Source of the DNA: Crocodylus rhombifer
Taxonomy: Eukaryota; Chordata; Crocodylia; Crocodylidae
Direction: 5' to 3'
DNA: 64,000 nucleotides
NCBI GenBank assembly: GCA_038503035.1
Contig: JAVSML010001163.1
Span: 186,001 to 250,000 of the forward strand
Shown: positions 1-13,160 of the stretch, one piece after another
Numbering within the stretch: position 1 is the first letter of the stretch
Layout of the letters: each line of letters opens with the position of its first letter
The notes under the pieces: model-generated
What the model was told of the DNA's origin: nothing
Database searches by the model: none
What the model saw: the letters and a program-made list of their open reading frames with translations, nothing else
Position numbers and translations under genes: made by a program

Positions 1-3000
1 TGAACAGTCTTTCAAGTCAATCTAGGAAAAGGTGTCTGGATTAGATGTTTCTATATACCCCACAGGCAAATGCAGCATGGAGCTGGCCTCCTCTGTAATC
101 CTGCCTTACCTGCCTACTGGGGTTTCAATACATCTGGGCTGGGATTTATTTTAAAAGGACCTATGGGATTAAGGTGAAATGCAAACTGTCATAGGCTCTT
201 GTAAAAACTCTGTTTAATATTATTAAACTGCCCAGCAGCCCTTAATGGGAGAACATCAACTCACTACCCAGACAGTTTAATGAAATAATGGTTTCAGGAC
301 CTACACAGGTCCTTAGGGTCTCTTCCCTGCCATTTTTTGTGGTTTTATTTATGCGCTCCTGTTTCAATTACAATGTGGCTCACTCACCCCTTCACGGTCC
401 GTGGAGTTCCACTAAAATCCATGGGGCTATATACAGGCACCTGTTTTCATGAAGACTATTTCAGGACTGGGATCCAACTGACCATGTAAGGATGAGTTTT
501 ACTAGACAGCAGTTGGGGCTGCCAAGGAACCCATGGGAGTTAAGTGAAAGCTGATCACTTGACTTATTTAAGCTCCTTTGCCAATCTCAGGCAAATGCCA
601 AGGAATGGAGAAATTAGTGTTCCTCTCTCTAAATAACAGAAATGTCTGCATGTTACTATTGACCCTGCAAAATCTCTGCTCTTGCAGAGGAGAAGAAGAA
701 CTTGGTTCATGCAAGATACGTATTTACAAATACTCACAGAAGAGTAAATTTTATGCTGCAGCTATTCCTTTAAGGTTTGAAAAATATATATATTTGGGGA
801 CATATATACCCAAGATACATTTGCAGGCGTCACTAGGGGTTTAGCCGTCTGCTCCTTTCATTCCGCTTCTCTTTCCTCTACATTCATGCTCTTGTCGCTA
901 ACAGTATGATGGAGAGCATCGCTAATGGTATGATAGAGAGCACTCTGTTATGGCTCTGGATATCGTGTATGACTATACGACTTCCTGTGTTCTCTTAAAG
1001 ACTTTTGAGAGATGCTACCTGCACACCAGGTTACACATGGGATTACATGGAAGAACTGTGAAGAGCTTGGTCAGAAATTTTCTTAATCCCAGGGGGGGGA
1101 AGGATGGAGGTTCTGCCTTGGCCAGCCTTGAAGAGCCTTACAATAAAGCGTTGGGAATAACCATTTACACTGCCACATATTGTTGTTATGCAGCATGCTT
1201 GATCCCCCATGGTACTTAGCAACTCCTGGAAATACAAAGCTCCTTCAATTCCCGCTGACAACAACAGGAGTTGGAAGACATTTGGTTTGTTCAGAGGAAG
1301 GCACAGGAGTCCACTCTTAGATAATAAAAGACAACAGCATTGTAGGTAGACCATTGCCGTAGATGCTGTTCATCAACCACCTCTGGAGACGCTCTAGATA
1401 TTGTTGCTCTGTTCTTAGAACTTTAAACCATGATTTAACACCTGCTACTGTTGAAAGAAGCCAGGAGAACTGCGGGTAGGGCTAGAAGACCAATGCTATA
1501 TCTTTTTTTGACTGGGAGTGGGACCTGATTCTCCATTGCTCTGCCCTTCTTGCAGTGATGTGAATGGACAAAAAGTTGTGAAACTTCTGAACCACAAAGG
1601 TGCCACGGTGTACCCACTTCATACTCCTGGAAGCCACTGCAAAGGTGCAGGGCAGGGGGAGTTTGTCTCATCATCCCATCTTTCAGCTCTAGTCACTGTA
1701 CCAGAACCTTTAATTTTACTGAACACAACTTCTGCCTTAGATGTTCTCAGCATGTTTTTTAAAAGTGAAATGACTTCCCAATGTAATGTTGAAGTGTTTA
1801 TTTTTTACCAGGTGCACCATAACAGCTGGGAATTTAGCCAAAGCCCATAGAAGAGTAGGAAATCTCCCAGTGACTTGAAGGCACTTTGGATCAAGCCTGT
1901 AACGTACTTGTTCATTTTAAAAGCATTTAATATGCATTTCCTTTACTGGTCTATTCCTGCCCATTATAAGAATCCTGGCTCTTCTGCTTCCATTCTGGTC
2001 CCATATAAGTCTTCTTTTTAAGCAGCACATCACATGGGTGCTTCACATGGGGCTTGACAATGTCAGAAGAGACATATTCATGTTCAGAATAACAAAGCAC
2101 AAACAAGCCTACAGTATATCAAAGGTCACCCCCAGATAGAACCTGACTCCATAGCCAATGGCAAAACTCCCACAGACTTCAGAGGGGCAGCATATTTGTC
2201 TACATCAGGATATAAGTGGGCAAATGGTCATTTTAAACAAATAAACTCAGCTAAGTCAAATAAACAGAGACTATTGAAAGCACGTGTGTGTTCAGTGTAT
2301 GCATCCCTGGAAAGTACAAGGCCAGATCCTCAGCCTTTGTACTTTCATGCAGCAGAGTAATACCAGGGCTGACTGACACCAGCTTGGGGTTTTAGAGCAG
2401 GAAACTCTACTCACGATACTCTAGCAAGACTAACGGGACCATCAGTTTACTCCTTGTGAATAGGAAAGTCTTTGCTTTGAGAGGACTTTCCTAAGTGGCT
2501 GTTTTCACTTAAAAGGGCAGAGTGTTTTAGTGGCGATTGTAATAGATAAAGCTGTAAGAAATGCTTTTCCTCTGAATACACAGCACCTATAGCTAAGAGT
2601 AAAATGAGATTTACTGAAAAGTTCTGCATATGCACCTACCATGTCCATGTGAGATCCATCATAACAAGTCACTTGGCTCGGTAACTGGGTAGAGGGAAGT
2701 ATATGTTTAAAACGTCTCCTTGGTCAACTAGAGGAAAGTCAGGCAGCAACTCAGGCAGCTCCAGCCTTTGAAGTGTCAGTTGTTGCTTGGATGAAGAAAT
2801 GGAGGTGACACCGTTCTAGCGTGGAGGTTCTGTAAGAAAGGAATTTGGGTAAATTTGGCTCCTTAACAACAAAGCATCTTCATGAAAATTGGTCTCAGCT
2901 GCGTAAGGATTCCTGCTCCAGAGTGAATAGAGTAGGAGAGTTTCTACCTCCCTGGCCCTCCGTATCGGTGCTTGCTTTCTTGACCACTTTTGAACTTGTG

Positions 3001-5550
3001 CGAGCCTTTCCTCTCCTGATAGGACACTCTCGCTGCCAGGTGTCTGGACCCAGGACATCCTTGCCCATTTAGAGCCCCCCTACTGAAAGGCCTGGAGAGG
3101 AGAGGATTTGGACGTGGAACTTCGCAATGCAGCAGAATCTAACTTACCTGGTTTCGACTGCTCCGGGTAACAGAGCCCTAGTTCAGCAAACCCAGGGGTA
3201 CTCTCGCAGCATGAGTCAAAGTCGTCTACACAACAGAACATGGGACTGGGACAGAGGAGACCTGACACTGATTCTCAGCTGTCACTGGCCTGCTGAGTAA
3301 TGTCAGGCAAGTCCCACCAGCTCTCTGCATTTGTTTTCCATATGTGCAGTGCAGTTCTCCCTGTGCGAGGCACCTGGAAATTACTAATGCATCAGAAGTG
3401 AGGTATTATTATATCGGAACACCTCTTTTACACAGATGAACCAAATTCAGTGTCCCACTCCAATGAACACTTTTGTATGGCATTTAATACTGTTTTCTCT
3501 TTTTGTTTTCTGAGTTATTTAAAAGAAAAAACCCCCAACAAAAACAAGATTTTTTTTAGCAGGCCTAAACCTAAGTCAGGATTTAATCAAGGCTGGGCCG
3601 GTGCAGTAGGACAATTCTGAGGATGCAGCTGGGTTAAACTTATGAACCAGCAAAGATTTATGTTGCTAAGCTTATTCGACCTTCCTTTACTATATGTGTG
3701 TGATTTAACACTACATCAGAGGCTTCCATCTGGGAGGTGAGACTAAATACGTGCAATACTAAACTGAAGTTACTGTTTCCTTGACTGTGCAAGCTTCCCA
3801 CAAACACAAGTATGCATTTGCTCAGCCCGCACTGTTCTTTAGAAACTTAAGGTAATAAAGGTTGTGACATATCTAAAATCCATTTGGCTGATCTTTGACA
3901 TAAGCTAATCATAAGGAGATCTGCTTTCTTATCCTCTTAAATATGTTGTTGTGCCTCCTATCTAATGAAGTTACCAGCTGGACTTCGTTAACATCTCCAC
4001 TGGGAAAAATATATCTAATTTACAGCGCAATCGTGTTGCAGGAAAAAGAAGTGCAATTCTATCCTACATCCAAGGATACAGAAGATAGTTTCTTTAATAG
4101 AAATCTTGCAATCAGCCTTACTCGCTTTAAAGGAATGATAACATTGGTTTGAAAACCTCTCCTTAGGATGTCTGTGTTCAGGAAAGCTCCAGGCTGGCAC
4201 CACATCTAGAACCAGATGTGCAATTCTGTTTTATTTGCTCTTGAATATATTACAGCTTATATAATTAGTGGAGGGGGAGAGAGGGAGCTAAATACATTTT
4301 TTAGTCAACAAACCTGATTGACAAAGCAACCTTCATTTCCTTTTAATCAAATGAAGCTGCAAAGCTGAGACAAATGAAAATTTAAAATAATATTAAACTT
4401 CATATTTAATGTGAGGGATTTCCATGTATTGCTCTCTCAGGGGTCAGATTAAGTACCAGACACCTCTGGGTGAGTGCAAAGAGCTGGTGGAGTACATAAC
4501 TAGCTGCAATCCTTGCACCTTTTTTGGTTTTTTATTCAATATCGGTGGAAGACAATTAAGGGGGGTTTTTTTCGCATAGAGGTCCCAGGCTTGAATCTCC
4601 ATTGTGCTGCACCTTGCATGGTCCTTTTGCATTCAAATTTCCGCAGTGCAAAATGCCAGCAAATCATAACTGTTGCGTTTTACACTCGCTTTGCAAAAGA
4701 GTGCTACATAAAAAGCAAGGCAATGGAGAATTAGACACTGTGTCAGAATAATGCCAGCGCTCATCTGGGGTTTAGTGGGCAACCAGAAACCCTAATCCTG
4801 TAGCCTGCGGTCTCACTGAAACAGAGATGACTGCTCATGTCAGCAAGGCTGAACGATCTATCCTTGGCTAAAAGAGGTAGCAGAGGAGTGTGTTACACGC
4901 CTGCAGACTACGTGAGCATGTGTGCTTCAGTACACTTCTACTTGGAAGAATGGCAAAGCCGACATTCAAGGAAATCACACCTTCTCATTTTGCAGCTATA
5001 ATCCGGATTGAGGGGGGAAAACAACTCAGTACAGTTTAGAAAACTCTTCAGGAGATCTTGCTCTCAAGTGGGCTTGCAAAACCCCATGCACGCCTAGGGT
5101 ACGATAACACGACGTTTGCCATGTCCGTAATCAAATATTAAATAATGGGGAAGAGCAGTCGAGACCAGGTTTACACTTGCCAGACCCTCTGTGACTAGGC
5201 AAGACGGAGCCGACTCTCAAACTAACGGGGCTGTCCTCACCGGGAACTCGTACACTACATCAGAGCTCAAAATTAAGGAAAATATCGGACCGCACGTCTG
5301 CTTCCCTCTCATGGAAAGAGATTTATGCCATTCATGCCAGATTCTGCCTGGAGGTAGAAGCTTCTTTCGGCATGGCACGAAAGGGCTCCAGTTTTACAGT
5401 CTGGAGGCGTCTTACTTTGTTCCTTTGCTTCACCCAAACCTACAAAATCCTCTGCAAATTCCCTCTTATACAAGGGGGTGAAAAACACTTAAAAAAAAAA
5501 ACAACCACTTACCACAAAAGTTTAGCATTATTCAAGTCCATTGGGCTTCG
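1..5550. other. intergenic sequence, nothing recognised
   Basis: AT-rich sequence whose open frames are all short (110 codons or fewer) and unlike any family I know. No tRNA, clear transposon terminus or splice-flanked exon was seen. The last few hundred bases become richer in CpG towards the island that follows. If TMEM100 lies to the left, this stretch would be its first intron; that is inference from gene order only. Confidence 0.5.
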
Positions 5551-5599
5551 CTACCAGGAATCCCTTAGAAACCCCTACAACTTTTAGGATAGTTTTGCC

Positions 5600-6110
5600 C
5601 AGCGAAGAGGGAAGGGAAGAGAAAGGAGTCCTTGTACCTATGCGACTCGGAGCAGCCCACAGCTCCCCGTGAAAAGCAGCCTCCCCACACAGCCCTGCCA
5701 GCCACTGAATTTGCTTCAGCAACAAAGAAAAAGGCAGGAATCAAATCCCTCCAGCCCTCCCCGCAGCGAAGGGCTGCTCTCATTCATCTCGCGGCACATG
5801 GCTGGCAGAGCCAGCGCCTCTGAAAACTTTGCTGCCCAGCCGCTGCGAGAGAGCCAAGAAAAATAACCAGCTCGGACGAGAGCACAAAGCGCGGCTCCGC
5901 GGCGCGCACCTACCTCGCCCCCGGCCGGCGCGGAACTGAGCGGCCACTTGCCCGGCGCGCGGGAGGGGATGCGCTCGCGCTCGCGGGCAAGGGACTGTGC
6001 GCAAAGTGCTCGGGGAGCTTCGCAGCCCATTTAGGGACCGGAGAAAATTCAGCTCGAGCAATCTCCGCTCTTCCTGCCCCGGCCAGCTGACTGTGGCCAG
6101 ACAGGAGCAC
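5600..6110. promoter_or_regulatory. CpG island, probable minus-strand promoter
   Basis: A compact GC- and CpG-rich block, densest at about 5880-6000, stands out from AT-rich flanks. On the minus strand a CCAAT box lies at 6141-6145 just upstream, followed by the GC-rich block and then a strong splice donor at 5914/5913. That order (CCAAT box, GC-rich first exon, donor) fits a promoter firing leftwards. In other amniotes TMEM100 is the divergent neighbour of PCTP, so it is the natural candidate, but no TMEM100 coding sequence is visible in this window. Confidence 0.6.
5914..6060 (-). other. putative 5' exon of a leftward gene (TMEM100 candidate)
   Basis: On the minus strand the exon would end at 5914 with GAG followed by intron GTAGGTGCG, close to the consensus donor. 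The start is a guess, about 80 bases downstream of the CCAAT box at 6141-6145. An open frame crosses the region but ordinary GC-rich sequence gives such frames, so I treat the exon as untranslated or unknown. The link to TMEM100 rests on conserved gene order and not on sequence identity. Confidence 0.35.
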
Positions 6111-6560
6111 AGCTATGCTTGCAAGAAAACAGCCGTCCTGATTGGTTTTTATTTTTTTTTTGGTTTGCATTGCTGTTTTAGATTCCTTCGTGATTTTGGT
6201 TTTTTTGCTTTGGTTCGTTGCTTTGCGTTTCTATTTTTGATTTAAAGCGCTGCTTTCGTTCATTCGCATGATTCCTGCCCCCAGCCCCCAGCCCTGCAGG
6301 ATTGCCCCGGAGCCTTGGGGGATTAGACCTACGTCTCCAGGAGACTTCTGAGATCCATGACTGGGCATTCGTTAAAATGCCTATTGAATGTTGAATCCGA
6401 TTTATACAGGAGTCCAGTGGGTTTTAACAGCCATGTGCATTTGCCTTCCCCACGTAAAGTCTATGCACCATAATCAATTATGTGCTGAAACCTCCCAGAA
6501 CAGATTCAAACACAGTTAGCAACCCTAAGTCCACGGTGCTGGGTGCTGGACATTAATTAT
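6111..6560. other. intergenic sequence, nothing recognised
   Basis: A T-rich run (about 6145-6240) sits next to the CpG island, then ordinary sequence with no gene-like feature. Confidence 0.5.
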
Positions 6561-6773
6561 ACAGCTTCACAGATTCCAGATTATTCTCATCCATCCTCTC
6601 TGAAGCACTAAGCACCCTGCTGATGTCTTGTGCACTCCCATGCCAGGGAAGCAATCAGATGCCATGGTGATGGGCACCATTTGCAAAGGCAGATAGAAAA
6701 ATGGGTGCCTTTTACAGCAGGTCCAGAAAGCCACCAGATCTAGGCCCTAGCACAGACAAGACGCTTGCCTTCT
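6561..6773 (+). repeat. inverted repeat, copy A
   Basis: This segment matches the reverse complement of 8188-8416 along its length. Shared landmarks in both copies are CTTCACAGATTC, TTCTCATCCATCCTCTCT, AAGCACCCTGCTGATGTC (AAGCACCCTGCTGATGTC also in the reverse of copy B) and GGCCCTAGCAC. Small substitutions and indels separate the copies. I do not recognise the family. It may be two copies of one interspersed repeat in opposite orientation, or a local inverted duplication. Confidence 0.8.
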
Positions 6774-7664
6774 CCTTGCACCCATCCTCCTACAAAGTTT
6801 AAGTGAGGTGCGGTGATGGGTACTTGCAGGGTGCCCTCTGTGCCCAGCTGAGCCCCACTCACTTGAGGGGGTTTCAGAGGGTCTGCTAAAATTGAAACCA
6901 TTGCAGGATGGTGCCTAAGTCTGATTTTAAACATAGCAGTGCCTAAGGGTCTGGCCAAAGCACAATACTCCTTGAAATCCAAAGGGGCTTCTGACGAGAA
7001 GGAATGTAACTTGTACACTATTTAGAAACACATTACCAGAGCAACAAAGTTCAAGTGCATTTATCATTGCCAATTAAAAAAACATGTTAAAAGCATTTCT
7101 GTACTTTAATCTATTAATTAGATGTAATGCCAAGTCTTTAGAGGGGTTTTTGTTTTGTTTTTTTATATTGTGGCTTCCTTTGTTTACCTCGGGTGAAAAC
7201 AGAAAGGTTTGCCTTGAAAGGCTGGGGAAGGAAATGTTTTGATTTTTGTGGTTAAGTTTACCCACAGCTTATATTTAAAAGGCACTGTTTTATCAATGAC
7301 TGATAGACGAGCAAGGCAGCAGCTGTATTTAATCAGCTACCCTATGACTCTGAAGATGTACGTGTCCTTTTGACTCCTCTTTCGGAGTATGAGATCTGGG
7401 CCCCAGTGAAGTTAATGGAAGCTTTGCTGCAAATTTCAGTGGGGCCAGGATTTCTCCCTTTGTCCAGTGCTAACTTTTTCCTGGTAGAGAAGACCCCTGA
7501 GTTATCCTGTCATGGGCTCTGCCTCATCCAGAGTCAGTGAGAGGGGCTCTGGCAGACTGCCACCGCTTTGTACAAGAAGGTTCGCTTTTCAGTCTTCCTC
7601 TCCCACCCCCTCCTGTGTCCATGTTCCCAAATCCTTTCATCTAGCCCACAAAACAGGCTTAGCA
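6774..7664. other. intergenic sequence with faint old repeat
   Basis: No gene seen. Around 7390-7455 there is a phrase (AGTGAAGTTAATGGAAG, later GTGGGGCCAGGATTT) typical of old amniote interspersed repeat tails, too short to name. Confidence 0.4.
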
Positions 7665-8165
7665 CATAGACTGGAAGGGCATCCCGAGTCATTGAGCCCA
7701 GGCCCCAGCTACCACAGGCAATCCTGTTATATGATCCCTTTCATAAATTGATTGGGCTTGATCTTAAAAGCTGTTAGGACTCTTCATTTCCATCAGATGG
7801 CCCTAGGAGAACCTCACTCCTTGGATGGTTCAACACCTTCTGATTTCCTGCATGGGCAGTTTACACCAATCTGTTCTTGTGCCAGTACTGACCCACAGCT
7901 TAAATAGCTCTGCTCCCTCTCTGGTGTTACTCTTGTGACGTATTTATGGAGAGCAAACACATCCCATCTCAGCTTTTGTTCTGCTAAACTAAACAAGCAA
8001 AGCTCTTTTAACTCTCACTCACAAACAGACTCTCCATTCCCCTGTCGTCCTAACTGCCCTATTCTGAACCCGTTCTGATCTGAATTCCTCTTCCTTGGTC
8101 ACGGACAACAAGAACTGGAGACGTGTTCCAGGTGACACTTGGTATAATGACGGTAATAACTACCT
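7665..8165 (-). repeat. old CR1-like LINE fragment
   Basis: Plus-strand text reads as the reverse of a CR1 3' region: ACTGGAAGGGCATC near the start, then CACTCCTTGGATGG, a block with CTCTGGTGTTACTC, and a later stretch listing bases typical of the CR1 reverse-transcriptase C-terminal region. No long frame survives and the sequence is strongly diverged, so this is an ancient 5'-truncated copy. Boundaries are approximate. Confidence 0.55.
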
Positions 8166-8187
8166 CTACAGGAATTTCCTCTCCTGG

Positions 8188-8416
8188 TGGCAAGTGTTAT
8201 CTTGTTTGTGCTAGGGCCCAGATCCCGTAACTTTCCAGACCTGCTGTAAAATGCATCCTTTTGCGCCTATCTAATATATCTGCTTTGCAAACAGTGCCCA
8301 TCACTATGGTATCTGACTGCTTCCCTGGGATGGGAGCGCACAAGACATCAGCAGGGTGCTTAGCGCTTTAGAGAGGATGGATGAGAGTATGAGAATAAAC
8401 CAGAATCTGTGAAGTC
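8188..8416 (-). repeat. inverted repeat, copy B
   Basis: Reverse-complement partner of 6561-6773, about 1.4 kb away, with the old CR1 fragment between the two. Shared landmarks, as read on this strand, are GTGCTAGGGCC, TTTACAGCAGG in reverse as CCTGCTGTAAA, GACATCAGCAGGGTGCTT and GAATCTGTGAAG. Confidence 0.8.
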
Positions 8417-11400
8417 ATATAAAGATTTCATTTCCCTTTTTTATGGGCACCTCCTAGCACTTCATTTTCCTTTCTTATGGGCACATCAAATTCTGGCTGA
8501 TAGCCATCCTATGATCCATCCTGTTAGGAACGAGGAAGATTTTCTCTGTAACTTCTCCTTCCACGGGCTACTGGAGCAATAAATAAAGGCTGCTTCCCCC
8601 CCTTTGTCTCCTTCTCCCAGACTGTTAACTTACTCCCAGAATGCAGCACATTGGGTCACGCACGGAGGAGAACAGGCAAGGCTCTAGTTCCCCCACATCA
8701 TACCTCCTCCTGTCAAACCTGGGAGTGTCTTGTTAAACCTGAGGTACTTCCCAGAAACAGAACTTTACAGAAGATTCAGCATCAAAACTGGAGGTACTGG
8801 AAATGTTAGGCACCTGCTAAGCAGGGGTTTCAGAATCGCAGTTGTTCGATCTGACTCGAAAGAGCTGTAAAATGAAAGACCCTTCCTTCCATCTGGCTTA
8901 TCTGTTGCCTTATGCAGCAGCTCTGAGAAGGCATGACCCGTGATGGGGCTGGGGCAAGAGACAAGGAAATACCATGCTTGAATGTTCAGAGTCCCCCAGG
9001 ACAGTATCTTATAGGCTTTGGAGATAGCACAGGGTGGCACCAGAAAACTGAGCGATACTAGTGCTTTATTTATTCAATCCCATTTTCAATCTTTCATGGC
9101 TGCCTGTTAAATGCATATTAACATCTCTCCCTGGCGTCATGGGATATTACACGATTCATCTGTCTAGTAAAGAACAACCCTTATTCTCTTCTCCTCACCC
9201 TCTACTGCTTTTTTCCTTTTATTTCATCCTGGTTAACCCTTCCCATCCCCAACACTCCCACGGAGTCCACTCACTGGAACACGAGCAGTCTTCCAATAAG
9301 CTTAAATACATTTTAAATTGTACTTAACATGTTTTGCAAAACACTTGCTTGGGGATGGAAAAGGAAGCCAGTTAATATAATGGGCCAAACCCTTGGCTCA
9401 TCTGTATTACTGAAGCTCCACTGAAGTTAAAGCAGCTACATCTGTTCTGGCAGCTGAGAATCAGTTTATAGATATCTGGATGAGGTACTCACTCTGCAAA
9501 TCATCACACTGATATGAAACAGATGAGCTAATAATGATAAAATGATGTTCCTTGGCATGATAGGTATCGGTAAAGAGGTTGTATTCTTTGGAGCCTTGAT
9601 CCTGCACAGTGCTTTGAGTACATGAGAAACCCTATTGATCTGACCGTGTAAAAGAGTAGGGACTTTGTTTCTACCCTTTTTGATTCTCACTTGCTTCTCT
9701 GGATGACCTGGAGAGGGCAGAGACCAGCTTCTGGAGCTTCAAATGATTATTCTGACATTCAGCTGCTTTTCAAATTTCATAAAGTTCCTGTTTGAAGAAA
9801 CGCACGCCTTGTGTGGACATGTACCTTTAACACACAATACAACTGCGCTACCAGCAGCTAAAGCTTGAATTTTGCAAAAGTTGGTTACAGAACATTTTGA
9901 ACCACTTACATTGCAGTTCTCTACCTGGTGCCTGTAACTGCAAGAAAATGTTGCAACAAACAGAAGAAACCCATGCAAAATTACATGTTCTCCAGAAATT
10001 TTTCTATGTGTCTGGTAAATTACCATATTGTATTACAGAAGGTCCTAGACATTTTTACTCAGATTAGCATCTTTCTATGTTTTTTACATAAAAACTAAGT
10101 AAGAACTATGCCTGTAAGAGTGTACGGGACAAACAAAGGGAGAAAGTGGGAAGGAGCACAAAGAGGTGACGAGAATTTCCCAAACTCTCATAGCAGGCAA
10201 GTGGCAGGTCTCTTGAATGAAGGCAGGGTAGATAGATACACACCTTCTTGGTAGCTGTTGAGCCTCTGGATTATGGTGTATGCAAGAGGTCTATGCGACC
10301 ATCACACCAAGACTTCCAGTGCATATGCCTAGGCAAGAGTATGGAAGAGTAGAAGCTGCCCCCGATCTACACCCTCCCACTTCAGACCATTGAGACAGAG
10401 TCCAAAGGCCAGACCGAGTCCAGACATCCACTGCCTCGACGGTTGTAGCTTCTGCTGGAGAGCAACAGATTGGAGCTGCTGCTGACTGCCTAATGCCTCA
10501 GCGATGACATATTTCTGTCAGGGTGATGTCCCTTAACCTTTCTCCAACTGAGGAGTACTCACAAGGCAGTAGGGACTAGGGTTTTGCGGCACCCTATACT
10601 CGTCTTACTCCGGAGGTTGCAACATTCTGGTATTTTATAGGAGCTACCTGGCTACGAATAGCTCCCCCATGTTGCCACCATGTCCTCCAGTCCGATTCAA
10701 TGTCTGTTCATACCCAGAATCAATATGCACTAAATAAATCAATAGGCTAAATAAATATATAGAGAGAGCATAAGTTTTTGTGAACTGAAGCTAACTAAAT
10801 CTAAATAATTTAGAGCCTACACAGAATTCTGTACTTGACTGTTTTGCTGCGCAAAGAACATTACAAGTTCAACCAGCTTCCCCACTACTTTGATTGAATT
10901 ACTTTGTTACATATTAGACACTGTAGACTCCAAATGCCCTGGTAAAAAGGATGACAAGGAAAAGTGTGTGTGTGTGTGAAGGGGAAATGCCCATTGGAAA
11001 CTTGCTATGTAGTGCATGGCAATTTGTGAAGCACTGTGGCACAAAGTGTATATATAAATCCCCAAAAGTGAAGTTAGCCAAATATGCAGTTGACAATACA
11101 TGTAGCACAGCTGTCTGAGTTTCAGCACAGGTTCAGCTTCTGTTTACAATATCCAGAACAAGCTATGCTCCTGGGGTCCGTTGCCCCCTTCATAAAATTC
11201 ATGCGAGATAATTTACACAAGTCCTACAGTTCATCTATGTCCCACAAAAATGATATAGGCCTCCCTCTGCTCAGGATGGAGAACAATCACAGAGGGAGTA
11301 AAACACAACTGCTTGGGAATTGAACACACATGATTTAGCCCTTCATTTTAAGTACTTTGAATACTGAAAGCAAAGGAATGGGAACCAACTCAGCAAAGTA

Positions 11401-11843
11401 CTTAAACATGGGATTAAAGATAGGTATGTGTTTAAGTGCTATGTTCAATAGGAATGGATGTAAGCATAGGTCAAGACTGGCTCTCTTTCTAAATGAGATA
11501 CTATAGCTCAGACAGAAATGATGGGCTTGCTACAGAAAATACTGAGCAAAGTTCTTTTGGTCCAAGTTGTTCTGGAAGCCAGATTTATTGATCTTCCAAT
11601 GAATCTGAATGCTGGGGCTTATAGTTAAGCGCGTGCATAAGTACTAGCAACATTGCAGAACTGGGGTTTTAATGATACGAAGAAATGAGGAATGGGATAA
11701 AATCTATGAATACAATTACATATGCGCAAGCGTCAGCAGGATTAGAGCCTCAGGTACAAATTCCCTAGGGAAGAAATATGTTGTTCCATATGAGCATACA
11801 GAGTGTAACACAATGGCATCTTGATCCCGATTACACCTCTTGA
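8417..11843. other. intergenic sequence, nothing recognised
   Basis: No coding region, RNA gene or clear transposon end was identified. A short GT run lies near 10965-10978 and AT-rich runs near 10730-10760. Open frames are below 100 codons and lack family motifs. Confidence 0.5.
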
Positions 11844-12345
11844 CATAGATTCATAGATTCATAGAAGTAGGGTCGGAAGGGACCTCGTAGATCATCAGGT
11901 CCGACCCCCTGCCCTGGGCAGGAGAGAAAAGCAGGCTCAAATAACCCCAGCCAGGTAGATATCAAGCCTCCTCCTAAAGACCCCCAGGGTAGGAGCCAGC
12001 ACCACTTCCCATGGAAGTTGGTTCCAGATCCTAGCCACCCTGACCGTGAAGCAATGCCTTTGGATGTCTAGTCTAAACCTACTCTCTAACAACTTGTGGC
12101 CGTTATTCCTTGTTACCCCGGGGGGCGCTAGGGGAAAAAAGATCTCTCCCAAGCCCTGCTGGTCCCCCCTAGTGAGTTTATAGATGGCCACCAGGTCCCC
12201 CCTCAGCCTTCTCTTGAGAAGGCTGAACAGGTTGAGGTCCTGTAGTCTCTCTTCATAGGGTCTGCTCTGCTGTCCCTGGATCATGCAGGTGGCCTCCTCT
12301 GGACTGTCTCAATGCTGTCCACATCCCTCCTGAAGTGTGGAGCTT
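11844..12345 (-). mobile_element. CR1 LINE, 5'-truncated, minus strand
   Basis: The plus strand begins with reversed CR1 tail units (CATAGATTCATAG) followed by the conserved GGTCGGAAGGGACCTC and GGTCCGACCCCCTGCC blocks. Reading the minus strand, the end of the reverse-transcriptase ORF comes first and then the 3' untranslated region and tail. CR1 elements are non-LTR retrotransposons that commonly insert as 5'-truncated copies; this one keeps about 0.5 kb of its 3' end. It is better preserved than other copies in the window. Confidence 0.92.
11937..12284 (-). pseudogene. CR1 ORF2 C-terminal fragment
   Basis: A minus-strand frame of 115 residues carries the recognisable C-terminal end of CR1 ORF2: YEERLQDLNLFSLLKRRLRG near the start, GDLVAIYKLTRG, a region SRFRLDIQRHCFTVRVARIW, NQLPWEVV and a final FRRRLDIYLAG. 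In intact elements this follows the reverse-transcriptase domain. Here the endonuclease and catalytic reverse-transcriptase parts are missing, so the fragment is inactive. It is the longest uninterrupted transposon frame in the left half of the window. Confidence 0.88.
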
Positions 12346-13080
12346 ATACCAGAATAAGACTGTTGTTAGGCTCACTTTGAGAAAAATGTCTATAGATGTA
12401 TGTACTCCTACTCCAATCATTAATCACTTCCAATTAGAAAGAAATGTTGAACGTGGATGTGATATTACACAACTGCCCACAGTAGAGGCGTCTTCTGCTA
12501 CATCTGGCCAGTGTCAGAGACTAAACAAGTCAATTTAGGCTTGTATCTGTGTTCTGAAGGGCAGTCAGGGGCTTTGTTGCATTGTTCTGATAGTGAATTT
12601 GAGCTGCAACAAGAGCTTTTGATAGTTTGATACGTAGATTAACAGAGTTTAAGGCCAAAAGTGAACTCAAGATCTTGCAGTTTGATCAGTATAACAGTAG
12701 CCATAGAATTGTATGCAGTGGCTCTAATAAATTTTTGTCTCCTCTTGATGTGAGTGCTTCAAGACATGGACTAACAGCCTATCACGTCTCACATTATTTC
12801 CTTTCAGTAGTCAATCACCCTCACTATTTAAAATGTATGCTGCACTTCTAACTAGAATGTTGGCTCATTTTGACTTCTTCCCCTCTATTTCTTCCATGCT
12901 TTCCTCGGCTAGCCACGCTGATGTGTACACTCCCATGCAAACTCTACGTAAGAACATGCACAGGCACTCTGTATAGTTCAAAAGGATTTTTCTGTACTTG
13001 TTTTATGTTTACTGTACATACCTTGAGCAAGTCAACATTCAGCCCAAAGGAAAGCTCTTCAGAGCAGAAAGAATTGTTTC
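12346..13080. other. intergenic sequence, nothing recognised
   Basis: AT-rich spacer between two CR1 copies. No feature recognised. Confidence 0.5.
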
Positions 13081-13160
13081 AGATTCATAGATTGTAAGGG
13101 GCTGGAAGGGACCTCGCAAGATCATCGAGTCCAGCCCCAAGCAGGAAGGGCAAATCTGTG
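13081..13160 (-). mobile_element. CR1 LINE 3' tail fragment
   Basis: ATTCATAGATTGTAAG is followed by GGGCTGGAAGGGACCTCG and GATCATCGAGTCCAGCCCC, the reversed 3' terminus of CR1. Only about 80 bp remain, a severely 5'-truncated insertion. Confidence 0.85.
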
